From: CAMLHU01 sp031393795
GTDB lineage: Bacteria; Gemmatimonadota; Gemmatimonadetes; Gemmatimonadales; GWC2-71-9
Direction of reading: 5' to 3'
Assembly: GCA_031393795.1 (NCBI GenBank)
Contig: JANMWE010000076.1
Coordinates: forward strand, 1-15,235
Length of the DNA: 15,235 nt
Part shown: positions 5,489 through 11,431 of the stretch, one piece after another
How the letters are laid out: each line of letters opens with the position of its first letter
How positions within the stretch are numbered: the stretch's first letter is position 1
The notes under the pieces: model-generated
The model's input: the letters and a program-made list of their open reading frames with translations, nothing else
What the model was told of the DNA's origin: nothing
Database searches by the model: none
Position numbers and translations under genes: made by a program

Positions 5489-7198
5489 TCAAGCGTCGGC
5501 CAACTTCAACCGGTCCTGGGCGTAGCCCCCGCTCATCTCGATCTCCCGGAGCTCCTGTGCGATGTCGGCGGGGATGGAGATCGCGTCGGGGCCGATCTTC
5601 AGGCGCCGGATCGGGTCGTCGGACGGTCCGAGCTTGATGCCGGGGTTGAGGATGCCGGCGGGATCGAAGCTCTCCTTCACCCGGCGGAACAGTGCCATCA
5701 CCTCGGCGCCGTAGATCCGCTCGAGCACTCCGGCGCGGAGCCGGCCATCGCCGTGCTCGCCGCTCGGAACACCGCCGAGTCGGAGGACCGCCTCGGTCAC
5801 ATCCCCGTACAATCCCCGAAGAGCGTCGTCCCATCCGGGTCGGGAGAGGTCGGCCATCGAATTGACGTGGACATTCCCGTCCCCGGCGTGCCCGAAGATA
5901 ACGACCTCCACCCCCCGTTCGCCCGCCGCACGACGTACCGCCGCCACGTATTCCCCCAGCCGCTCCACCGGGACGCATCCGTCCTCGACGACCTGCAGCG
6001 AGCGTCGCCCCGGCAGGGCGGCGAGGATCGGGCTCGCCGATTTCCGGAGCGTGATGAGGGCGTCGAGCTCGATGGTAGTGAGAGCGAGGTGGGCGGAACC
6101 GCCGGCGCGAAGCTTGTCCCGAGCGAAAGCGAGGGATGCGAGGTGCGAAGTGCGGGTTGCCAGTTCGTTGACCTCCTCGCTGGTGCTGCCCTCGAATTCG
6201 ACCAGCACCACGCCTTCCTCCTCGCCGGTCAGGCCGAGGGAGCGGGCGGCGGGGGTGTCGCGGACCATCTGGAGGAAGGTCTGGTCGAGGAGCTCCGCCG
6301 CGCTCGCCCCCTGGGCGACGAGCATCGGGATCAACGCACCGAGGTCCTCGAGGTGCCGGAGGGTGAGCCGAAGGGCGGACCGGTGGGTCGGCAGGGCATC
6401 GAGCCGCCAGGTGGCGGCGGTCACGATGCCAAGGGTCCCCTCGGCGCCGATGACGAGGTCGAGGAGGTCGCCGCTGGCGAGATACTGGTCGAGGGCGTAG
6501 CCGGTGCTGTTCTTCCGGACCTTGGGGAAGCGGGAGCGGATGAGGTCCCGCGCAGCGGTCGTCTCTACCGCCAATGAATCGAGGCTCGCTTGGAGCTCGG
6601 CCCTCCGGGCCGAGACTGCCGAGCTCTCGTTCTCTGTCCCTTCCTCGGCCCGGAGGGCCGAGCTCCATTGGATCCTCTTGCCGCGGGAGAGGGTGATCCT
6701 CTGCCCCCCTGCCAGCACCAGCTCCACCGACTCCACCCACCGCCGCACCGATCCGTACTTCAGCGTCCGCGGTCCCGACGCATTGGTCCCGATCACACCG
6801 CCGATGGTCGCCCAGCCACCGCTCGAGGGATCAGGGGGGAGCCGGAGCCCGTGCTTGCCGGCGGCGGCGTTCAGCTCGGCCAGCGTCACCTGCGCTCCTG
6901 TGCGCGCGGTGCGACGACCGGGATCGATCTCGAGCGGCCGCTCGGCGATCCCGTTCAGGTCCACCAGGAGCCCCTCACCGACATTCCCGCCGGTCATCCC
7001 GCTCCCCGCACCGCGCGGGATCAGCGAAGCCCCGACCTCTGCTGCCCATCGGATGAGCCCTACCAAGTCATCGATGTCTTCGGGTCTCGCAACCCCTATT
7101 GGTAGGATACGATAGATCCCCGCTCCCTCGGCATAGGCCGCCCGGGCGCGAAGATCGGTCCGAAAGAGACCGCGGATGGGGGGGATCGAGGGCGTCAC
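5489..7198 (-). CDS. FAD-linked oxidase, GlcD / D-lactate dehydrogenase type, with repeat-derived insertions
   Basis: 569 residues. The family oxidises D-2-hydroxy acids (glycolate, D-lactate and relatives) to 2-oxo acids. The FAD-binding domain covers residues about 35-270, with PRGAGSGMTGGN (61-72), GGVIGTNASGPRTLKYGS (133-150) and GAEGTLGIVT (251-260). The C-terminal substrate domain covers about 275-525, with GHAGDGNVHVN (436-446), SGEHGDGRL (479-487) and FDPAGILNPG (511-520). The start GTG 7198 overlaps the preceding synthase stop as GTGA; a longer open frame upstream is spurious. Two segments look inserted: residues 178-203, encoded by a perfect 24-bp inverted repeat and its loop, and residues 348-354 (TRTSHLA), encoded by a 20-base copy of the repeat found just downstream of the gene. 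The frame is kept at both. Exact substrate is not decidable; no glcE or glcF is adjacent. Confidence 0.88.
   Translation of the reverse strand: MTPSIPPIRGLFRTDLRARAAYAEGAGIYRILPIGVARPEDIDDLVGLIRWAAEVGASLIPRGAGSGMTGGNVGEGLLVDLNGIAERPLEIDPGRRTARTGAQVTLAELNAAAGKHGLRLPPDPSSGGWATIGGVIGTNASGPRTLKYGSVRRWVESVELVLAGGQRITLSRGKRIQWSSALRAEEGTENESSAVSARRAELQASLDSLAVETTAARDLIRSRFPKVRKNSTGYALDQYLASGDLLDLVIGAEGTLGIVTAATWRLDALPTHRSALRLTLRHLEDLGALIPMLVAQGASAAELLDQTFLQMVRDTPAARSLGLTGEEEGVVLVEFEGSTSEEVNELATRTSHLASLAFARDKLRAGGSAHLALTTIELDALITLRKSASPILAALPGRRSLQVVEDGCVPVERLGEYVAAVRRAAGERGVEVVIFGHAGDGNVHVNSMADLSRPGWDDALRGLYGDVTEAVLRLGGVPSGEHGDGRLRAGVLERIYGAEVMALFRRVKESFDPAGILNPGIKLGPSDDPIRRLKIGPDAISIPADIAQELREIEMSGGYAQDRLKLADA
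6137..6156. repeat. In-gene copy of the RGTGCGR 7-base-unit repeat
   Basis: The 20 bases at 6137-6156 are the exact reverse complement of 5461-5480, which forms one arm of the intergenic inverted repeat 650 bases away. Here they encode residues 348-354 of the FAD oxidase. Only one arm is present. Confidence 0.8.
6591..6667. repeat. Perfect 24-bp inverted repeat inside the FAD oxidase gene
   Basis: Bases 6591-6614 are exactly complementary to 6644-6667, with a 29-base loop. The element codes in frame for residues about 178-203 (WSSALRAEEG... to ARRAELQ), between a strand ending AGGQRITL and the next conserved part of the FAD domain. GlcD-type relatives normally have a short turn there. It resembles palindromic elements that insert in coding sequence without breaking the frame. 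Confidence 0.85.
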
Positions 7199-8217
7199 GT
7201 CCCTGCGCGGGCCAGCACGCCGTAGTAGGCGCGGACGAGGCTGTTGCTCGGCGCGACAAGCGCGGTGGTGAAGAGGGTCCGGCTCACGTCGCCCCGCGTG
7301 ATCTTCAGCTTGTGGCCGCGGTCGAGCAAACGCGGGTCCCTCTCGGCCAGGCGGAGCGTCCGGATCGCGAGATACACGGCGATGAGACAGAACATCCGGA
7401 TGCCGCGCTCCCGACGGGGGAGGGCGGTGCAGTAGGTGAGGGCGTCGTCCAGGTGCGCCCGCGCCTTGGCACTCAACACTCGCATCACCTGCATCGCCTC
7501 GGTCCGGCGCTCGGGGCGGCAGAGTTCCTCGGGCGTGAGGCCGTATTCGCGGCAGAGCGCCGCCGGAACGAAGCTCCATCCCCGCTCCCGGTCCACCGTC
7601 ACGTCCTTCACGATGTTGGTGAGCTGGAGCCCGAGTCCGAAGCTGGTGGCCAGGCCGTCGAGGCGAGAGCGTCGCTCGGCGTCGATCGTGGCGCTATGCA
7701 GGGTGAAGAGGCCGGTGAGCAGGTGCCCGACCGTGCCGGCCACGAAATAGCAGTATCGGTCGAGCGCGGACAGGTCGGGGAGGGCGAAGAGATCCCCCGC
7801 CGCCTCGCGCGCCCGCGCGAACTCCGCCATCCCGTCACACATCTCCTGCACGCAGGGCCGGATCCGCTCCTGCATCTCGATCGGCAGGCGCCGGAAGGCC
7901 CGGAGCGCGACGTCGGCGCGGTTGGTCAGCACTCCGTCGTCGGCCGTGGCACCGGCGAACGTGGCACGCACGCGTGGTGCATCCCCCACGCCGCCCACCG
8001 CGTCGCGAAATTCGGACAAGAGGATCGACTTCTCGGTCGCAGAGAGATAGGCGCTGTCCTCGACCGTGTCGGCGATGCGGCAGAGGAGGTACGCCACCGC
8101 CACCGGATGCTCCAGCGCCTTGGGGAGGAGTCGGATGCAGAGCGCAAAAGTGCGCGACACCCTGGGCAGGGTTGCGGCGACCCACGCGCGCTCGGCTTCG
8201 GGGGTGAGCGGCTCCAT
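7195..8217 (-). CDS. Squalene/phytoene synthase family, most like one-step squalene synthase
   Basis: 340 residues. Members condense two C15 or C20 prenyl diphosphates head to head. The first Asp-rich motif is D50-TVED (50-54). The second is LQLTNIVKDVTVD (197-209); its first aspartate is replaced by N201 (N-IVKD), as in eukaryote-type squalene synthases, which have NIIRD. Other matching parts are SRTFALCIRLLP (21-32) and YCYFVAGTVGHLLT (155-168). This favours farnesyl-diphosphate farnesyltransferase (squalene) over phytoene synthase or the HpnC/HpnD pair; dehydrosqualene is a possible alternative product. ATG 8217 follows directly after the lipoprotein's TAG (TAGATG), and the gene overlaps the FAD oxidase by GTGA, so translation is probably coupled. 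No hopanoid cyclase is in view. A thiolase and hydroxyacyl-CoA dehydrogenase lie upstream. Confidence 0.88.
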   Translation of the reverse strand: MEPLTPEAERAWVAATLPRVSRTFALCIRLLPKALEHPVAVAYLLCRIADTVEDSAYLSATEKSILLSEFRDAVGGVGDAPRVRATFAGATADDGVLTNRADVALRAFRRLPIEMQERIRPCVQEMCDGMAEFARAREAAGDLFALPDLSALDRYCYFVAGTVGHLLTGLFTLHSATIDAERRSRLDGLATSFGLGLQLTNIVKDVTVDRERGWSFVPAALCREYGLTPEELCRPERRTEAMQVMRVLSAKARAHLDDALTYCTALPRRERGIRMFCLIAVYLAIRTLRLAERDPRLLDRGHKLKITRGDVSRTLFTTALVAPSNSLVRAYYGVLARAGT

Positions 8218-8721
8218 CTAGTGGCGGGGCTTGTCGCCGAAGTGGGCGCCGACCGAATCCTCGACCAGCTTGAGCACGCGCCCGACGCGAACATAGACCG
8301 AGTCGGTCGCGGGGACGGGCCGCTCCAGTTCGCGTGCCGGGAGGGAGGGGTCCACCATCGCCCGGTAGACCAGCTCGACGACGAGGAGGGATGCACCCTG
8401 GCGCGACGGATCGGCCCACCCGCGCAGCTTCACCACTCCCATCCCGAGGGTCTGGGTGCCGGTGGGCGCAAGGGTCCGGGCGTCGAACCAGGGAGACTCA
8501 AGCCAGTGATCGCGGGCGCTGACGCGCGCGATCGGGATGCTGTCCGTCGTGAGCGCAAACTGCAGCACGCGCAAGGCGCTGTCGCGGTCGCCGATGACCT
8601 CGATCGTGCGAGCCTCGGGAAAGGGGGTCAGGTCCGGCCGGGTGGTGCCAGGGTCGCAGGCAGCCAACAGTAACAGCCCGAGAAACGAGAGACGAGAGAG
8701 GAGAGACGCCCCCGATCCCAT
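8218..8721 (-). CDS. Small predicted lipoprotein of unknown function
   Basis: 167 residues from ATG 8721. The N-terminus MGSGASLLSRLSFLGLLLLAAC has a lipoprotein signal peptide with lipobox LLAAC, Cys22, followed by Asp-Pro. The mature part is about 145 residues, has no motif I recognise, and has alternating strands (TIEVIGDRDSALRVLQFAL; VVKLRGWA; LLVVELVYRAMV) suggesting a small alpha/beta domain. An alternative start, ATG 8781, overlaps the preceding stop as TGATG. It would add 20 Arg-rich residues encoded by the arm of an inverted repeat, giving an unusually long signal peptide; I prefer 8721. Much of the signal peptide's hydrophobic core is itself encoded by the repeat. The stop touches the squalene synthase start, suggesting the lipoprotein is made together with that enzyme. 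Confidence 0.75.
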   Translation of the reverse strand: MGSGASLLSRLSFLGLLLLAACDPGTTRPDLTPFPEARTIEVIGDRDSALRVLQFALTTDSIPIARVSARDHWLESPWFDARTLAPTGTQTLGMGVVKLRGWADPSRQGASLLVVELVYRAMVDPSLPARELERPVPATDSVYVRVGRVLKLVEDSVGAHFGDKPRH

Positions 8722-8764
8722 CGGGCCCGGAGTTCTCCATCTCGTTCCTCGTCTCTCGTTTCTC
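8680..8764. repeat. Inverted repeat built of 7-base units (ACGAGAR type), overlapping the lipoprotein gene start
   Basis: The 17 bases GAGAAACGAGAGACGAG at 8680-8696 pair perfectly with 8748-8764. Units ACGAGAG, ACGAGAA and ACGAGGA continue in both arms. The 51-base centre contains a smaller palindrome (CCCGAT 8711-8716 with ATCGGG 8720-8725) that includes the lipoprotein's ATG. The left arm encodes the LLSRLSFL part of the signal peptide. Confidence 0.85.
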
Positions 8765-8780
8765 GTCTCTCGTGCGGTCA

Positions 8781-9653
8781 TCAGAGCGGCCTCGCCACCG
8801 GTTCCTTCCCGGTCCAGTCGTAGAATCCCTTCCCCGATTTCTTCCCCAACTCCCCCCGCGCCACCATCGCCGTGAGGATCGCGGGGGCGCGATGGCGCTC
8901 TTCGTCGAAGGCGCGATGGAAGCTGTCCGCGATCCGCACCACGGTGTCGATCCCCACGAAGTCGAGGAGCATCAATGGCCCCATCGGGTGGCCGGCACCG
9001 AGCTTCATCCCGGCGTCGAGGTCGGCGGTGGTCGCCACTTTGGCTTCGGCCGCGCGGGCCGCGTCGAGCAGGTACGGCACCAGGAGCCGATTCACCACGA
9101 ATCCGGGGGTGTCCTGGGCCAGGACCGGGGTCTTCCCCATTGCGCGGACCAGCGCGATCGCCTGCTCCAGCACCTTCGGATCGAGCGCGGCGGTGTTCAC
9201 CACTTCGACCAGTGCCATCATCGGCACGGGGTTGAAGAAATGGAGCCCGAGGAACGCCGCCGAGCGGCCGGTCGCGGCCGCCTGCTCAGCCACCGAAAGG
9301 CTCGAGGTGTTGGTGGCGAAGACCGTATCGGGAGGGCAGATCACGTCGAGCTCCTCCCAGAGCGCCCGCTTGGCTGACAGCTCCTCGACGATCGCCTCGA
9401 TGACCAGGTCTGCCGGTTCGGCGTCGTCGATCTTGGCCGAGAATTTGATCCGCGCCTCGATCCCCGCCGGATCCTTCACGAGGCCCTTCTCGGCCAGCTT
9501 GGCGAGCGACCTCCCGATCCCGAGCTTGGCGCGCTCCCGCTGCGCGTGGTCGGGGTCGATGGCGATCAGGTGTGCGCCGGTGGTCGCGCAGGCCTGCGCG
9601 ATGCCCGCCCCCATCTGGCCCACGCCGATCACCGCGATCGTCTTGAAAGGCAT
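8781..9653 (-). CDS. 3-hydroxybutyryl-CoA / 3-hydroxyacyl-CoA dehydrogenase
   Basis: 290 residues, the full length of the short single-function family (FadB2/Hbd type). It oxidises 3-hydroxyacyl-CoA or reduces acetoacetyl-CoA with NAD(P). The Rossmann motif IGVGQMGAG is at residues 9-17, with D33 at the end of the second strand (AIDPD), favouring NAD. Catalytic and substrate residues are all present: S117, H138 (HFFNP), E150 and N188 (NRLL). The C-terminal domain contains AGHPMGPLMLLDFVGID. ATG 9653 has no Shine-Dalgarno site; a palindromic repeat begins five bases upstream of it. With the thiolase at 11431-12636 it could make acetoacetyl-CoA and 3-hydroxybutyryl-CoA, or run the last steps of beta-oxidation. 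Confidence 0.93.
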   Translation of the reverse strand: MPFKTIAVIGVGQMGAGIAQACATTGAHLIAIDPDHAQRERAKLGIGRSLAKLAEKGLVKDPAGIEARIKFSAKIDDAEPADLVIEAIVEELSAKRALWEELDVICPPDTVFATNTSSLSVAEQAAATGRSAAFLGLHFFNPVPMMALVEVVNTAALDPKVLEQAIALVRAMGKTPVLAQDTPGFVVNRLLVPYLLDAARAAEAKVATTADLDAGMKLGAGHPMGPLMLLDFVGIDTVVRIADSFHRAFDEERHRAPAILTAMVARGELGKKSGKGFYDWTGKEPVARPL

Positions 9654-9658
9654 ATGAC

Positions 9659-9713
9659 GTCATCCCGAGCAGAGCGAGGGATCTAGTGGCCGTGTCGCTC
9701 CGCTCGGAATGAC
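9659..9713. repeat. GTCATYCCGAGC-type palindromic intergenic repeat
   Basis: The arms GTCATCCCGAGCAGAGCGA (9659-9677) and 9695-9713 match at 17 of 19 positions when inverted, around the centre GGGATCTAGTGGCCGTG. Palindromes with a GTCATTCCGAGC core are, to my knowledge, scattered in intergenic regions of several unrelated phyla. One arm abuts the hbd start codon. Confidence 0.8.
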
Positions 9714-9730
9714 ACAGGTGCAGTACGAAC

Positions 9731-9762
9731 TTCCTACCCTCATGCCTTCGTACCCTCCTACC
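9731..9762 (-). repeat. Four 8-base units (GGYANGAR) after the membrane protein gene
   Basis: Read on the minus strand the units are GGTAGGAG, GGTACGAA, GGCATGAG and GGTAGGAA, in exact 8-base register. The first unit supplies the TAG stop codon (9760-9758) of the upstream membrane protein. Confidence 0.65.
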
Positions 9763-10585
9763 TGCTACTGATCGCCTTCCTCACCTCATCAAGCACCGCC
9801 CCCACGATCGACGCGCCGGGCCCCAATTGCGCTGGAGGCTTCACGATCCCGCGCTCCAGCTGGTCGAGTGCCCGCTCGAGCCCCATCTGGGTACGCTGGT
9901 AGACCGGACCGTAGCGCCGCAGCACTCCCCAACCGAGCGCGAGCCACACCGGGACCACGGGGATCGCCAACAGGGGGAACCCGAGGATCGCCATCGCCAT
10001 CCCCCCGACGACGCTGAGACTCCCGAGCGCCACGCCCCCGCTGATGAACTGTCCCCGAGCTTCGCGCAGGTCGGCCTCGATGGCCACGTGCACGAATCCG
10101 GTCTCGAGCGGCGTCAACGAGGCGTTGACCCCGACGGCCCGCGCCAGCATGAACGGCTTCGCGCCGCCGCCGAGGATCGCCTTGGAGCGGCGCATCGCGG
10201 CGTTGAACCCCTTGAGCGGCTCCCACTGGAGCCGTCCGGTCCCCTGCCGGGCGATGGTGAGGAGTTCTTCCTCTTCCATATAGTCGATCAGCGACCGCTC
10301 CAGCTGTGCGGCGTCCCCGCGGATCACCCGCATCGCGCTGACGGCCGCAGGGCCGGCGGCCTTGTCCCAGAACCCATCGAGCACCTGGGCCGGCATCCGG
10401 GTCTGTTCCTCGATCACCGCCTGCTCGAGGAATTTTCCGGGGATCCCGACATCCCGGCCGAGCTGGAGCAGTTCGTCCTTGGAGAGGGCCTCGCCGGGAT
10501 CCCGCTCGCCCGCCTGCAGCTCCGCCGCCCGCTGGAGGATGCGGTCCATCTGCTGGCGATCGAACTTCGACGGCGGTCCGGGCAT
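9758..10585 (-). CDS. Membrane protein of unknown function, two predicted helices, gene paired with slipin
   Basis: 275 residues. Residues 8-60 (RQQMDRILQRAAELQ...LSKDELLQLGRDVGI) form a charged helical region similar to the N-terminal part of many uncharacterised bacterial membrane proteins: a helix, a 'LS-x-x-EL' turn and 'x-x-GI'. A central soluble part follows (about 60-175). Residues 181-223 (GGVALGSLSVVGGMAMAI, LGFPLLAIPVVPVWLALGWG) form a hydrophobic helical hairpin. The rest, about 50 residues, is amphipathic with a possible coiled segment (RTQMGLERALDQLERG). I do not recognise a named family. ATG 10585 is four bases after the slipin stop, so the two are surely co-transcribed; it takes the place where NfeD is often found next to slipins. 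It may be part of the same membrane-microdomain assembly; that is inference. Confidence 0.8.
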   Translation of the reverse strand: MPGPPSKFDRQQMDRILQRAAELQAGERDPGEALSKDELLQLGRDVGIPGKFLEQAVIEEQTRMPAQVLDGFWDKAAGPAAVSAMRVIRGDAAQLERSLIDYMEEEELLTIARQGTGRLQWEPLKGFNAAMRRSKAILGGGAKPFMLARAVGVNASLTPLETGFVHVAIEADLREARGQFISGGVALGSLSVVGGMAMAILGFPLLAIPVVPVWLALGWGVLRRYGPVYQRTQMGLERALDQLERGIVKPPAQLGPGASIVGAVLDEVRKAISSR

Positions 10586-10589
10586 CAGG

Positions 10590-11420
10590 CTACTTGCTCT
10601 CGGGGGTCGGGGTGATGGTCACCTTGGGGAGCGCGAAGTCGGGCCGGATGGCGGGGAACACCGGCACCTGCGCCGACGCCGCGTCTTTCCGTGGCGCCAG
10701 GAACGGCGTGAGCAGCTCCATCGGCAGCGGGAAGATCGTGGTGGAGTTGTTCTCCGCCGCGATCTCGGTGACGGTCTGCAGATAGCGGAGCTGCATCGCC
10801 CCCGGTTCCTGCGCCATCACCCGTGCCGCCTCGGTCAACGTCTGCGACGCCTGGAGCTCCCCCTGGGCCGCGATCACCTTGGCCCGCCGCTCCCGTTCCG
10901 CCTCGGCCTGGCGCGCCAGCGCCCGCTTCATCTCCTGCGGCAGGTCCACGTCCTTGACGGCCACCTGTTCCACTTCGATCCCCCAGCGTTCGCTGTGCTC
11001 GTCGATGATCTTCTTGAGGATCGCGTTGATCTTCTCCCGGTCGGCCAGGAGTTCGTCGAGTTCCACCTCGCCCAGCACGGCGCGGAGAGTGGTCTGGGCG
11101 AGCTGGCTCGTGGCGTAGAGATAGTTCTCGATCGCCATCACCGACTTCTCCGGGTCGGACACCTTCATGTAGAGGACGGCGTTGACCTTGAGCGAGACGT
11201 TGTCGCGGGTGATCACGTCCTGCGGCGGGATGTCGAGCGCCACGGTCCGGAGCGACACCTTCTTCATCATCGTGAGGCCGAGCGGCAGGAAGATGAGGCC
11301 CGGTCCCTTGAGACCCCAGAACTTCCCGAGGAAGAAGGAAACGCCCCTTTCATACTGCTTCAGGACGCGCATCGAACCCAGGACGTAGGCCAGGGCGAAC
11401 AACAGGACGGCGATACCCAT
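10590..11420 (-). CDS. Slipin (stomatin/SPFH family membrane protein)
   Basis: 276 residues. One N-terminal membrane segment (residues 1-17, MGIAVLLFALAYVLGSM) is followed by an SPFH domain: VLKQYERGVSFFLGKF, GPGLIFLPL, PPQDVITRDNVSLKVNAVLYMKVSDP, TTLRAVLGEVELDELLADREKIN and GIEVEQVAVKDVDLPQEMKRALARQAEAERERRAKVIAAQGE. These are the hallmarks of bacterial slipins. They are membrane-anchored scaffold proteins that oligomerise and are often paired with an NfeD-type protease or OB-fold partner. No NfeD is here; the next gene encodes a different two-helix membrane protein. The start ATG 11420 has AGGAGG five bases upstream, overlapping the thiolase stop codon, so translation is likely coupled to the thiolase. 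Confidence 0.93.
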   Translation of the reverse strand: MGIAVLLFALAYVLGSMRVLKQYERGVSFFLGKFWGLKGPGLIFLPLGLTMMKKVSLRTVALDIPPQDVITRDNVSLKVNAVLYMKVSDPEKSVMAIENYLYATSQLAQTTLRAVLGEVELDELLADREKINAILKKIIDEHSERWGIEVEQVAVKDVDLPQEMKRALARQAEAERERRAKVIAAQGELQASQTLTEAARVMAQEPGAMQLRYLQTVTEIAAENNSTTIFPLPMELLTPFLAPRKDAASAQVPVFPAIRPDFALPKVTITPTPESK

Positions 11421-11425
11421 CAGAT

Positions 11426-11431
11426 CCTCCT
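11426..11431 (-). promoter_or_regulatory. Ribosome binding site of the slipin gene
   Basis: AGGAGG, five bases before ATG 11420. Its 5' end shares bases with the thiolase TGA (11433-11431), so ribosomes ending the thiolase stop on top of this site. Confidence 0.8.

Noticed and set aside
5400..6740. Upstream part of the open frame that ends in ThyX
   Set aside because: It overlaps the FAD oxidase in another frame and reads as Arg/Pro/Gly-rich sequence. ThyX homology and length begin at ATG 5399.
7099..8673. Plus-strand open frame of 524 codons opposite squalene synthase and the lipoprotein
   Set aside because: Shadow of the minus-strand genes; low-complexity composition and no recognisable domain.
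4523..8764. CRISPR array from the repeated short units
   Set aside because: The units are 7 bases long, directly tandem and inverted across a loop. There are no 25-37 base repeats with unique spacers and no cas genes.
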